DNA of 64,000 nucleotides from CAZTDU01 sp050248795 (GTDB taxonomy: Bacteria; Pseudomonadota; Gammaproteobacteria; Burkholderiales; SG8-39). The stretch spans positions 1 to 64,000 of the forward strand of contig JBFWRS010000013.1 in NCBI GenBank assembly GCA_050248795.1. The letters run 5' to 3'. Both the position numbers and the translations under genes were made by a program. Below the pieces are notes generated by a model that saw only the letters and a list, made by a program, of their open reading frames with translations, was not told the origin of the DNA and searched no databases. Positions 28,271-37,451 of this stretch are shown piece by piece (position 1 is the first letter of the stretch; every line of letters starts with the position of its first letter).

Positions 28271-31113
28271 GCACGCTCGAAGCACGCCTGCGTCGCGAGG
28301 TCGACGGCGAGGTCCTGTTCGACGCGGCGACGCGCGCGCGCTACGCCACCGACGCGTCGATCTACCAGATCGAGCCGCTGGGCGTCGTCGTGCCGCGGAG
28401 CGAAGAGGCCGCGCGCGCCGCCATCGCGGTCGCCGCCGGCGAGGGCGTGCCGATCCTGCCGCGCGGCGCGGGCAGCTCGCAATGCGGCCAGGCGGTGGGC
28501 GCGGCGCTGGTCATCGACGACACCAAGCACCTGAACGGGCTGCTCGAGTGCGACGTCGCGGCGCGGACCGCGGTAGTGCAGCCGGGCATCGTGCTCGACC
28601 AGTTGAACGCGGCGTTGCGGCCGCACGGGCTGTGGTATCCGGTGGACGTGTCCACCAGCGCGCAGGCGACGCTGGGCGGCATGGCCGGCAACAATTCCTG
28701 TGGCTCCCGGTCGATTGCCTACGGCAACATGGTGCACAACGTGCTGGCGATAGACGCGGTGTGCAGCGACGGCGAGCGGCGGCGCTTCGGCCCGATGAGC
28801 GAGGACTCGCCGCTTAACCGCCGGCTGCGTGCGCTGTACGAGCGCGAGAAGGACGAAATCGCCGCGCGCTTCCCGAAGGTGCTGCGCAAGGTGGCGGGCT
28901 ACAACCTGGACCACCTGGGCCCGCCGCACGAGAACAGCGCCCACCTGCTGGTGGGCTCCGAGGGCACGCTGGCGTACTTCGAGCGGCTGCACCTGAAGCT
29001 CTCACCGCTGCCGGCGGCGCGTGCGCTCGGCGTCTGCCATTTCCCCAAGTTCTACACCGCGATGGACCTGACCCAGCACATCGTCAAGCTGGGGCCGTCG
29101 GCTGTGGAGCTGGTCGACAGCACCATGATCGGCCTCGCGCGCGAGATCGGCGCGTTCAGGCGGACGGTGGATGCGGTCATCCGCGGCCAGCCCGATGCCA
29201 TCCTGCTGGTGGAGTTCGCCGGCGACGATGCCGCCGCGCAACTGGCGAAACTGAAGCAGCTGGTGCAGCTGATGGGCGACCTCGGCCTGCCCGGCAGCGT
29301 GGTCGAGGTGATCGACGCGAAGCTGCAGAAGGACATCTGGGAGGTGCGCAAGGCGGGCCTCAACATCATGATGTCGATGAAGGGCGACGGCAAGCCGGTG
29401 TCCTTCATCGAGGACTGCGCGGTGCCGCTCGAGCATCTGGCCGAGTACACCGATCGGCTCACGCAGGTGTTCGCGAAGCACGGCACCCGCGGTACCTGGT
29501 ATGCGCACGCATCGGTGGGCACGCTGCATGTGAGGCCGATCCTAGACATGCGGCGCGATGGCGCGCAGAAGATGCGCGCCATCGCCGAGGAAGCCTGCGC
29601 GATGGTGAAGCAGTACAAGGGCGCCTACTCGGGCGAGCACGGCGACGGCCTGGTGCGCTCGGAATGGATCGCGCCGTTCTTCGGGCCGCGGCTCACCGCC
29701 TGCCTGGCCGAAATCAAGTCGTGGCTGGACCCGAAGGGCCTGATGAATCCGGGCAAGATCGTCGATCCGCCGAAGATGGACGATCGCAGCCTGTTCCGCT
29801 TCAAGCCGGGCTATGCGACCGTGCCGGTGAAAACGCTGCTGGACTGGGGCGAATGGGGCGGCCTGGATAAGGCGGTCGAGATGTGCAACAACAACGGGCA
29901 CTGCCGCAAGTTCGACGCCGGCACCATGTGCCCGTCGTTCCGTGCCACCGGCGACGAGCAGCACCTGACGCGAGGGCGCGCCAACACGCTGCGCATGGCA
30001 CTGTCCGGCCAGCTCGATGGCCGCACGGGCGACGAGGCCTTCGCCTCCGATGCGGTGAAAGACGCGCTGGACTTGTGCGTGTCGTGCAAGGGCTGCAAGC
30101 GCGAGTGCCCGACCGGCGTCGACATGGCGCGCATGAAGATCGAGTTCACCGCACGGTACAAGGCGCGCCGCGGCCATACGCTGCGCGACCGGCTGGTCGC
30201 CTTCCTGCCGCGCTACGCGCCGCTGGCGGCCGAACTGCCCTGGCTGGCGAACCTGCTGCAGGGCCTGCCGCTGCGCGAGGCGGTGACCGGATTCTCGTCC
30301 CGCCGCCGACTGCCGCGCTGGCGCAGCGATGCCTTCGCGGACCGGCCGCGCACCATGAGCGGCCAGCGCGAAGTGGCGCTGTTCGTCGACACCTTCAGCC
30401 GCTACTTCGAGCCCGAGAACGCGCGCGCCGCATTGCGCGTGCTGGAGGCCGCCGGCTACCGGGTGCACATCGCCACGCCGATCGAGGAGGAGCGGCCGTT
30501 GTGCTGCGGCAGGACCTTCCTCGCCGCCGGCATGCCGGAGGAAGCGCGCGCCGAAGCGGCGCGGACACTGCAGGCGCTGAAGCGCTACGTCGACCTGCGC
30601 ATTCCGATCGTCGGGCTGGAGCCTTCGTGCCTGTTCTCGTTCCGCGACGAACTCACGGTGCTGATGCCGGGCAGGGACTCGGCGGCGCTTGCCCGCAACA
30701 CCATGCTGTTCGAGGAGTTCATCGCCGCCGAACTGGATGCCGGGCGCTTCAAGCCGCCGCTCAAGCCGCTCGGCCGACCGGCGCTGCTGCATGGGCATTG
30801 CCACCAGAAGGCGTTTGCGGTGATGCCGGCGGTCGAACGCGCGCTGCGCTGCATTCCCGGGCTGGACCTCGCCATCGTCGAGTCGAGCTGCTGCGGCATG
30901 GCCGGGAACTTCGGCTTCGAGGCCGAGCACTACGACATGTCGATGAAGATGGCGGAGGCGAGCCTGCTCCCGGCCGTGCGCGCCGCCGGTGCGGATGCCG
31001 TCATCGTCGCTGACGGCACCAGTTGCCGGCAGCAGATCGCCGATGGCGCCGGCCGCGGCGCGCTGCACGTCGCCCGGGTAATGGCGCTGGCGCTGGCCGA
31101 GGACGCGGCTTAA
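28267..31113 (+). CDS. FAD/4Fe-4S hydroxyacid dehydrogenase (YdiJ-like fusion)
   Basis: A 948-residue fusion. The N-terminal FAD_binding_4/GlcD-like part (about 1-480) has LPRGAGSSQCGQAVG, TLGGMAGNNSCGSRSIAYGN and AYSGEHGDGLVRSEW. A ferredoxin-like part (about 535-620) has CNNNGHCRKF..CPS and CVSCKGCKRECPTGVD, eight Cys for two clusters. The CCG-domain part (about 690-945) has PLCCGRTFLAAG and SSCCGMAGNFGFEAEHY. This is the architecture of YdiJ-like D-2-hydroxyglutarate dehydrogenases and related glycolate/lactate oxidising enzymes. The GTG start overlaps the regulator gene. Substrate is inferred to be a D-2-hydroxy acid. Confidence 0.87.
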   Translation: MSTLEARLRREVDGEVLFDAATRARYATDASIYQIEPLGVVVPRSEEAARAAIAVAAGEGVPILPRGAGSSQCGQAVGAALVIDDTKHLNGLLECDVAARTAVVQPGIVLDQLNAALRPHGLWYPVDVSTSAQATLGGMAGNNSCGSRSIAYGNMVHNVLAIDAVCSDGERRRFGPMSEDSPLNRRLRALYEREKDEIAARFPKVLRKVAGYNLDHLGPPHENSAHLLVGSEGTLAYFERLHLKLSPLPAARALGVCHFPKFYTAMDLTQHIVKLGPSAVELVDSTMIGLAREIGAFRRTVDAVIRGQPDAILLVEFAGDDAAAQLAKLKQLVQLMGDLGLPGSVVEVIDAKLQKDIWEVRKAGLNIMMSMKGDGKPVSFIEDCAVPLEHLAEYTDRLTQVFAKHGTRGTWYAHASVGTLHVRPILDMRRDGAQKMRAIAEEACAMVKQYKGAYSGEHGDGLVRSEWIAPFFGPRLTACLAEIKSWLDPKGLMNPGKIVDPPKMDDRSLFRFKPGYATVPVKTLLDWGEWGGLDKAVEMCNNNGHCRKFDAGTMCPSFRATGDEQHLTRGRANTLRMALSGQLDGRTGDEAFASDAVKDALDLCVSCKGCKRECPTGVDMARMKIEFTARYKARRGHTLRDRLVAFLPRYAPLAAELPWLANLLQGLPLREAVTGFSSRRRLPRWRSDAFADRPRTMSGQREVALFVDTFSRYFEPENARAALRVLEAAGYRVHIATPIEEERPLCCGRTFLAAGMPEEARAEAARTLQALKRYVDLRIPIVGLEPSCLFSFRDELTVLMPGRDSAALARNTMLFEEFIAAELDAGRFKPPLKPLGRPALLHGHCHQKAFAVMPAVERALRCIPGLDLAIVESSCCGMAGNFGFEAEHYDMSMKMAEASLLPAVRAAGADAVIVADGTSCRQQIADGAGRGALHVARVMALALAEDAA

Positions 31114-31147
31114 ACTCTCCGACAGGCACAACCTGAGGAGGAGTTCC

Positions 31148-32164
31148 ATGAACCGCTGTACCGTTCTGACGGGCGCCGTCGCGCTCGCCCTGTCGCTGGC
31201 CGCCGGCGTTGCGCAGGCGCAGTCCACCCTCGATGCAGTCAGATCCAAGGGCCACGTGCAATGCGGCGTGAACACCGGCCTGGCGGGATTCTCCCAGCCG
31301 GATTCCAAGGGCGTGTGGAAGGGCATAGACGTCGATGTCTGCCGCGCCGTCGCCGCCGCCGTGTTCGGCGATGCGACCAAGGTGCGCTACACGCCGCTGA
31401 CCGCGCAGCAGCGCTTCACCGCGCTGCAATCCGGCGAGGTGGACGTGCTGGTGCGCAACACCACGTGGACGGTGACGCGCGACACCAGCCTGGGGCTCAA
31501 CTTCGTCGGCGTGAACTACTACGACGGCCAGGGCTTCATGGTGCCGAAGAAGCTGAACGTGTCGAGCGCCAAGCAGCTTAACGGCGCCACGGTCTGCGTG
31601 CAGCCGGGCACCACCACGGAACTGAACCTGGCCGACTACTTCCGCGCCAACCGCATGACGTTCAAGCCGGTGGTGATCGAGAAGCTCGAAGAAGTGACCA
31701 ATGCGTACTTCTCCGGGCGCTGCGACGTCTTCACCACCGACGTGTCCGGACTGGTGTCGATCCGCGCGTCGCGGGCGCAGAACCAGGCCGACCACGTCAT
31801 CCTGCCCGAGGTGATCTCCAAGGAGCCGCTGGGGCCGGCTGTGCGCCATGGCGACGACCGCTGGTTCGACGTCGTCAAGTGGTCGCTGTTCGCGATGCTC
31901 GAAGCCGAGGAGATGGGGCTGTCGTCGAAGAACATCGACCAGCAGGCGGGCAGCAAGGACCCCGGCGTGCAGCGCTTCGTCGGCGCCACCGGCGACATCG
32001 GCAAGATGCTCGGGCTGGACGCGAAGTGGGCGTTCAACATCGTCAAGCAGGTGGGCAACTACGGCGAATCCTTCGACGCCAACCTCGCGCCGCTGGGCTT
32101 CGATCGCGGCCTGAACCGGCTGTGGAACAAGGGCGGGATCATGTATGCCCCGCCGGTGAGGTAG
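31148..32164 (+). CDS. aapJ: general L-amino acid ABC binding protein
   Basis: A periplasmic SBP family 3 protein of 338 residues with a signal peptide cleaved after AQA. Features: VRSKGHVQCGVNTGLAGFSQ, WKGIDVDVCRAVAAAVFGD, TTWTVTRDTSLGLNFVGVNY and FTTDVSGLVSIR. These match AapJ/BztA, which bind many L-amino acids. GAGGAGGAG 7 bases upstream is a strong ribosome site. It heads a complete aapJQMP operon. Confidence 0.92.
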   Translation: MNRCTVLTGAVALALSLAAGVAQAQSTLDAVRSKGHVQCGVNTGLAGFSQPDSKGVWKGIDVDVCRAVAAAVFGDATKVRYTPLTAQQRFTALQSGEVDVLVRNTTWTVTRDTSLGLNFVGVNYYDGQGFMVPKKLNVSSAKQLNGATVCVQPGTTTELNLADYFRANRMTFKPVVIEKLEEVTNAYFSGRCDVFTTDVSGLVSIRASRAQNQADHVILPEVISKEPLGPAVRHGDDRWFDVVKWSLFAMLEAEEMGLSSKNIDQQAGSKDPGVQRFVGATGDIGKMLGLDAKWAFNIVKQVGNYGESFDANLAPLGFDRGLNRLWNKGGIMYAPPVR

Positions 32165-32171
32165 CCGACGC

Positions 32172-33140
32172 GTGCTGAAATGGTTCGGCACGGCGACGGG
32201 CCGTGCCGTGCTGTATCAGCTCGGCCTGCTCGCGGGGCTGGTGTTCGTGGCGTGGTATTTCGCCTCGAACACCATCGCGAACCTGGAGGCGCGCAGGATC
32301 GCCAGCGGCTTCGGCTTCCTGTCGCGCGAAGCCGGCTTCGAGATCGGCGAATCTCCCTTCATTGCCTACAGCGCCGCCAGCACCTACCTGCAGGCGCTCG
32401 CGGTGGGGCTTGCCAATACCTTCCGCGTCGCACTGATCGGCGTCGTGCTGGCGACGCTGATCGGCACCGTGGTCGGTCTCGCCCGGCTGGCGCCCAACTG
32501 GCTGCTGTCCAGGCTGGCCGAGGTCTACATCGAGGTGATGCGGAACATCCCGCTCATCGTGCAGCTGTTCTTCTGGTACGCCGTGATCACCGAGAACCTG
32601 CCGGGGCCGCGCGATGCGCTGAACCCGCTGCCGGGGGTGTTCCTGTCCAACCGCGGGCTCGCGCTGCCGACATTCGCCAGCACGCCGCAGTTGCAGGGTT
32701 TCAATTTCAGCGGCGGCATGGTGCTGACGCCGGAGTTCGCCGCGCTGCTGCTGGGCCTGGTCATCTACACCGCGGCGTTCATCGCCGAGATCGTGCGCGC
32801 CGGCGTGCTCGCGGTCGACAAGGGCCAGCACGAAGCGGCCGCGGCGCTGGGCTTGACGCGCTGGCGCGCGGTGCGCCTGGTGATCCTGCCGCAGGCGCTG
32901 CGCGTGGTGGTGCCGCCGATGACCAGCCAGTACCTCAACCTCACCAAGAACAGTTCGCTGGCGGTGGCGATCGGCTACCCTGACCTGGTGTCGATCGCCA
33001 ACACGACGATGAACCAGACCGGGCAGGCGATCGAGGGCATCGCGATCATCATGGCGGTGTACCTGACGATCAGCCTGTCGATCTCGGCGTTCATGAACTG
33101 GTACAACCGCCGTATCGCGCTGCGGGGCACCGCAAGATGA
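32172..33140 (+). CDS. aapQ: amino acid ABC permease AapQ
   Basis: A permease of the HAAT family, 322 residues, shorter than the roughly 400 residues usual for AapQ. It keeps the leading helices, IEVMRNIPLIVQLFFWYAVI, the EAA loop EAAAALGLTRWRAVRLVILP and SSLAVAIGYPDLVSIANTTM. The GTG start at 32172 lies 7 bases after aapJ. Overlaps aapM by four bases. Confidence 0.9.
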   Translation: MLKWFGTATGRAVLYQLGLLAGLVFVAWYFASNTIANLEARRIASGFGFLSREAGFEIGESPFIAYSAASTYLQALAVGLANTFRVALIGVVLATLIGTVVGLARLAPNWLLSRLAEVYIEVMRNIPLIVQLFFWYAVITENLPGPRDALNPLPGVFLSNRGLALPTFASTPQLQGFNFSGGMVLTPEFAALLLGLVIYTAAFIAEIVRAGVLAVDKGQHEAAAALGLTRWRAVRLVILPQALRVVVPPMTSQYLNLTKNSSLAVAIGYPDLVSIANTTMNQTGQAIEGIAIIMAVYLTISLSISAFMNWYNRRIALRGTAR

Positions 33141-34159
33141 GCTGGCTGCGGCAGAACCTCTTCTCCGGCTGGCTGAATTCGATCGCCACGCTGGCGATCC
33201 TGTGGTTCGCCTGGCAGCTGGTGCCGCCGTTCATCGACTGGGCGTTCCTCGAGGCGGTGTGGCAGGGCGGCCCCGCGGCCTGCCGCGAAGCAAAAGGCAC
33301 CGGCGCCTGCTGGGCGTTCATCGGCGAGAAGCACCGCTTCATCCTCTTCGGCACCTACCCGTATGCGGAGCACTGGCGGCCCGGCCTCGGCATCCTGGTG
33401 ATGCTGGCGCTGTACGCCGTCAGCGCGATGCGGCGCTTCTGGCGCCCGCTGCTGGCGCTGTACTGGGCCGCGGGCCTGGCGCTGGTCGGCGTGCTGATGT
33501 GGGGCGGCGTGTTCGGTCTGCCGTACGTCGAGAACGAGCGCTGGGGCGGCCTGATGCTGACGTTGATCCTCGCCACCTTCGGCATCGCTTTCGCCTTTCC
33601 GCTGGCCATCCTGCTGGCGCTCGGACGGCGTTCGGAGCTGCCGCTGGTGAAGGGATTCTGCGTCGGCTACATCGAGCTGATCCGCGGCGTGCCGCTGATC
33701 AGCCTGCTGTTCATGGCCTCGGTGATGCTGCCGCTGTTCCTGCCCGAAGGCGTGACCATAGACAAGCTGCTGCGGGCGCAGATCGCGATGATCCTGTTCG
33801 CCGCCGCGTATCTCGCCGAGGTGGTGCGCGGCGGCCTGCAGGCGATCCCGCGCGGGCAGTACGAGGCCGCCGATGCGCTCGCGCTTTCCTACTGGCGCAA
33901 GACCGCGCTCATCATCCTGCCGCAGGCGCTGCGCATCTCGATCCCGCCGCTGGTGAACACCTTCATCGGTTTCTTCAAGGACACGTCCCTGGTGGTGATC
34001 ATCGGGCTTTTCGACCTGCTGACCTCGATCAAGGTGTCGCTGCAGGAGCCGGCGTGGTCCGGCTTCGGCGTCGAGGCCTATCTCTTCGCCTCGCTGGTGT
34101 ACTTCGTCTTCTGCTTCGCCATGTCGCGCTACAGTCAGGGTCTGGAGCGCCGTGCCTGA
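33137..34159 (+). CDS. aapM: amino acid ABC permease AapM
   Basis: The second permease, 340 residues, with a long N-terminal membrane region, FCVGYIELIRGVPLISLLFM and the EAA loop YEAADALALSYWRKTALIIL. SLVVIIGLFDLLTSIKVSLQ is typical of AapM/BztC. It starts with an ATGA overlap at the end of aapQ and overlaps aapP by 8 bases. Confidence 0.9.
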   Translation: MSWLRQNLFSGWLNSIATLAILWFAWQLVPPFIDWAFLEAVWQGGPAACREAKGTGACWAFIGEKHRFILFGTYPYAEHWRPGLGILVMLALYAVSAMRRFWRPLLALYWAAGLALVGVLMWGGVFGLPYVENERWGGLMLTLILATFGIAFAFPLAILLALGRRSELPLVKGFCVGYIELIRGVPLISLLFMASVMLPLFLPEGVTIDKLLRAQIAMILFAAAYLAEVVRGGLQAIPRGQYEAADALALSYWRKTALIILPQALRISIPPLVNTFIGFFKDTSLVVIIGLFDLLTSIKVSLQEPAWSGFGVEAYLFASLVYFVFCFAMSRYSQGLERRA

Positions 34160-34919
34160 CGCGCGCACCGACACCCCTGCCGGCGACGCGATGATCGAGC
34201 TCGTCGGCGTCAACAAGTACTTCGGCGCCTTCCACGTGCTGAAGAACATCGACTTGAGCGTCGGCCGCGGCGAGAAGATCGTCGTCTGCGGGCCGTCGGG
34301 TTCCGGCAAGTCGACGATGATCCGGCTGATCAACCGCCTGGAGAAACACCAGTCCGGGCGCATCGTCGTCGATGGCATCGAGATGCACGACGACCTGAAG
34401 TCGGTGGAGGCGATCCGCCGCGAGGTCGGCATGGTGTTCCAGCAATTCAACCTGTTCCCGCACCTGACGGTGCTGGAGAACCTGATGCTCGCCCCGGTGT
34501 GGGTCAGGCATGCGCCCAGGGCCGAGGCGAAGGTGCTGGCGATGCAACTGCTGGAACGCGTGCGGATTCCCGAGCAGGCGGACAAGTACCCGGCGCAACT
34601 CTCGGGCGGCCAGCAGCAGCGCGTCGCCATCGCGCGGGCGCTGGCGATGAAGCCGAAGGTGATGCTGTTCGACGAGCCGACCTCGGCGCTGGACCCGGAA
34701 ATGATCAAGGAAGTGCTCGACGTGATGATCGAGCTGGCGCGCGAGGGCATGACGATGCTGGTGGTCACGCACGAGATGGGGTTCGCGAAGACCGTCGCCG
34801 ACCGCGTCGTGTTCATGGACCAGGGCGAGATCGTAGAGACCGCGAAGCCGGAGACGTTCTTCGAATCGCCGCAGACCGACCGGGCGAAGCTGTTCCTTTC
34901 GCAGATCCTGGGGCATTGA
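34152..34919 (+). CDS. aapP: amino acid ABC ATPase AapP
   Basis: A 255-residue ATPase. Walker A GPSGSGKSTMIRLINRLE, Q-loop VFQQFNLFPHLTVLENL, signature LSGGQQQRVAIARALAMKP and Walker B VMLFDEPTSALDPEMI are textbook HAAT. GTG start. It powers the AapQM channel. No clear terminator before the convergent hydrolase gene. Confidence 0.93.
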   Translation: MPDARTDTPAGDAMIELVGVNKYFGAFHVLKNIDLSVGRGEKIVVCGPSGSGKSTMIRLINRLEKHQSGRIVVDGIEMHDDLKSVEAIRREVGMVFQQFNLFPHLTVLENLMLAPVWVRHAPRAEAKVLAMQLLERVRIPEQADKYPAQLSGGQQQRVAIARALAMKPKVMLFDEPTSALDPEMIKEVLDVMIELAREGMTMLVVTHEMGFAKTVADRVVFMDQGEIVETAKPETFFESPQTDRAKLFLSQILGH

Positions 34920-34944
34920 GCCGGGATCGCGGCCCGGGCGCCGC

Positions 34945-35727
34945 TCAGCGCTTCGCGCACCTCACGTGCTGGCGCAGCCAGGCCGCCTCGCGCGCCATGG
35001 CGTGCTTCGTGGCGATCTTCTCCTCGGGCGTCTGGTCGGGGCGGAAATCAAACGCCCGCCGCGCCATCGGGTACATCTGCATATCGGTCGTCACGCCCCG
35101 CTCCCACAGCAGGTAGAAGGCGCGGCCGCCGACGATGCGGCGCAGTTCGAAGTCCGCATCGCCGATGAGGAACAGCACCGGCGCGCGGATCTTCTGCACT
35201 TCGGGCGCAACCGAGAAAAGCTGCTGCGGCTCCGCCGCGTTCGGGTTCTGGAAGTGTCCGTACCAGGAGACGATCGCGGCGACATCCCGCGGGCGCTTCG
35301 CGGCCAGGCGCAGCGCGAAGTACGGGCCGCGCGACTTGCCCACCATGCCCACCGGCCCCTTGCATGCGTCGGCGCGCTTCAGCAGCGCATCGAGCGCGGC
35401 TTCGACCGCGTCCTCGGTTTCCGGGTAGTGCCGATCCGGCCAGCGCTCGATCAGGTTGCCGGACAGCCAGTCCGGCGCGAGCACGAGGAACCCGGCGGCG
35501 GCAAGCGCCTTCATGTGCGTGCGGTCCACGTCCTCGAAGCCGCGCTTGGCGTGGATGTACAGCACGGGCGGCCACGGCGCCTTTCCGGCAGGCTTCGCGA
35601 CCTCGATCGGCGTTTCCACGCTGCCGTGGCGCAGTACCGACTGGTCGTTCGCGAGCGCGGACAGCGCGGTGAGCGCGAGGCAGCTCGTCAGCAGCGCACG
35701 CAGCAGGTTCGCAGCAGGCATGTTCAT
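34945..35727 (-). CDS. exported dienelactone hydrolase-like protein, catalytic His replaced
   Basis: An alpha/beta-hydrolase of about 258-260 residues with a signal peptide (TSCLALTALSALAN). The nucleophile motif is GKSRG (Ser rather than the Cys of classic DLH), and LIGDADFELRRIVGGRAF may provide Asp. At the position of the usual catalytic His (YPxxxHxF), it reads MYPMARRAFDF, an Arg. It may be inactive or have changed chemistry. The ATG at 35727 overlaps the upstream stop (ATGA); the ATG at 35721 has better ribosome-site spacing. Confidence 0.75.
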   Translation of the reverse strand: MNMPAANLLRALLTSCLALTALSALANDQSVLRHGSVETPIEVAKPAGKAPWPPVLYIHAKRGFEDVDRTHMKALAAAGFLVLAPDWLSGNLIERWPDRHYPETEDAVEAALDALLKRADACKGPVGMVGKSRGPYFALRLAAKRPRDVAAIVSWYGHFQNPNAAEPQQLFSVAPEVQKIRAPVLFLIGDADFELRRIVGGRAFYLLWERGVTTDMQMYPMARRAFDFRPDQTPEEKIATKHAMAREAAWLRQHVRCAKR

Positions 35728-36662
35728 CTCCCTTCCAGCGTCACCATCACGGCCGATACGGTCAGCAGCGACAGCGCGGTGGACAGCACCGCGCCGCAGG
35801 ATGTTTCCAGTTCCAGCGATTTGTAGCGCTGCGCCAGTACGAAAGCCGACGCGCCCAGCGGCAGGCTGGCGCCGACCACGGCCACTTTCGCCCACAGCGC
35901 GTCCAGCGGCACCAGGTGGAATGCCAGCGCCGCCATGATCACCGGATGCACGATGAGCTTCAGCGTCACGCTAGGCCAGCTTGCCGCCATGCCTGCGCGG
36001 ATGCTCTGCCGCGACACGAACACGCCGAGCGCGAACAGCGCTGCCGGGCCCGCCGCGCCGGCCAGCAGGTCGACGAAGCGCGACGCAGGAACCGGCAGCG
36101 CGATGCCTGCCGCGACCAGCGCGATGGCGACGCCGATCGGCCAGATCAGCGGGCTCTTGAGTACGCCGAGGAGCGCCAGCGCGATTCCCCTGGCGTGCGA
36201 GGCGTGCCTGCCGTCGTACAGTTCCAGCAGCACGATGCCGGCGGCGAACAGCATGACGTTGGTGGCCACCGTCGCCATCGCCACCGGCAGCGCCGCGGCT
36301 TCGCCGTACGCCACCGTCACCAGCGGGATGCCGAGGTAGCCGGTGTTGCCGAAGGAAGCGTTCAGTGCGCGCATGGTGTTCTCCTGGCCGCTGCCGTGCG
36401 CTGCGACCAGCGACAGCACGAAGCCGAGCGCGGCACAGGCGAGCGTGCCCGCGACGACGACGCCGAGGAACGGCCAGTTGAGGATCTCCCCCAGGCTGCC
36501 GCGCGACACCGCGGCGAACAGCATCGCCGGCAGGGCGAAGTAATAGACGAACTGGTTCAGCGCATCGCTCGATTCGGTGCCGACGATGCCGGCCTTGCCG
36601 GCGAGGTAGCCGCACAGCACCAGGCCGAACACCGGGATTACCGCGGAGACGATCGGGTCCAT
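35724..36662 (-). CDS. AEC (auxin efflux carrier) family transporter
   Basis: A membrane protein of 312 residues with ten predicted helices in two five-helix halves, opening VIPVFGLVLCGYLAGKAGIV. NASFGNTGYLGIPLVTVAYG is the family's conserved N-terminal half motif and ASLPLGASAFVLAQRY the C-terminal one. Bacterial members include malonate carriers such as MdcF. Malonate would fit the malonyl-CoA decarboxylase at 13494-14777, although far away. It overlaps lgt by 25 bases and the hydrolase gene by 4. Confidence 0.85.
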   Translation of the reverse strand: MDPIVSAVIPVFGLVLCGYLAGKAGIVGTESSDALNQFVYYFALPAMLFAAVSRGSLGEILNWPFLGVVVAGTLACAALGFVLSLVAAHGSGQENTMRALNASFGNTGYLGIPLVTVAYGEAAALPVAMATVATNVMLFAAGIVLLELYDGRHASHARGIALALLGVLKSPLIWPIGVAIALVAAGIALPVPASRFVDLLAGAAGPAALFALGVFVSRQSIRAGMAASWPSVTLKLIVHPVIMAALAFHLVPLDALWAKVAVVGASLPLGASAFVLAQRYKSLELETSCGAVLSTALSLLTVSAVMVTLEGR

Positions 36663-37411
36663 GCATAGAGGGCGATGCCCGCGACGATCATCGGCACGCA
36701 CAGCCACTGGCCCATGCTGAGGCCGAGCGCGAGCAGGCCGAGGAAATCGTCCGGTTCGCGGAAGTACTCGGCGGCGAAGCGCAAAGAACCGTAGCCGGCG
36801 AGGAACACCGCCGACACCTGCGCCCGCGGCCGCGGCCGCGACGAGAACCACCACAGCAATGCGAACAGCGCCACGCCCTCGAGCGCGAACTGGTAGAGCT
36901 GCGACGGGTGCCGCGGCAGGCTGCCGGCGCCGCGGAACACCATGCCCCAGGCCACGTCGGTGGTACGGCCCCACAACTCGCCATTGATGAAGTTGCCGAG
37001 CCGCCCGGTGGCGAGCCCCAGCGGCACCAGCGGCGCGACGTAGTCCATCAGCCGCCACCAGTCGATTTTCCGCGTGCGCGCGTAGAGCGCCATCGCCACG
37101 AGCACGCCGATGAGCCCGCCGTGGAACGACATGCCGCCCTGCCAGATGGCGAAGGCTTCCAGCGGATGCGCGAGGTAGTACGCGGGCTTGTAGAACAGCA
37201 CGTAGCCCAGGCGCCCGCCGGCGATGACGCCGACGACGCCGAAGAACAGCAGGTCGTCGAGTTGCTCGCGCCGGATCGGCGCGAGTCCCTGCGCGATGCG
37301 GCGTCGTCCGAGCCACCAGAAGGCGCCGAACGCGGCGAGGTACATCAGTCCATACCAGCGGATGGCGATCGGTCCGATCGCGATCGCAACCGGGTCGATT
37401 TGAGGATGCAT
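36638..37411 (-). CDS. lgt: prolipoprotein diacylglyceryl transferase
   Basis: A seven-helix inner-membrane enzyme of 257 residues that attaches diacylglycerol to the lipobox Cys. The Lgt signature is GRLGNFINGELWGR (about 145-158). GGMSFHGGLIGVLVAMALYA holds the essential His. YQFALEGVALFALLWW and the ending are standard. Lipoproteins encoded nearby (the LivJ-like protein, LptM, PilP) are expected substrates. Divergent from ilvD. Confidence 0.93.
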   Translation of the reverse strand: MHPQIDPVAIAIGPIAIRWYGLMYLAAFGAFWWLGRRRIAQGLAPIRREQLDDLLFFGVVGVIAGGRLGYVLFYKPAYYLAHPLEAFAIWQGGMSFHGGLIGVLVAMALYARTRKIDWWRLMDYVAPLVPLGLATGRLGNFINGELWGRTTDVAWGMVFRGAGSLPRHPSQLYQFALEGVALFALLWWFSSRPRPRAQVSAVFLAGYGSLRFAAEYFREPDDFLGLLALGLSMGQWLCVPMIVAGIALYAWTRSSPR

Positions 37412-37451
37412 CAGCACGGTAGAATCGAATTCTAGACTCTGGGAGGCAGAC

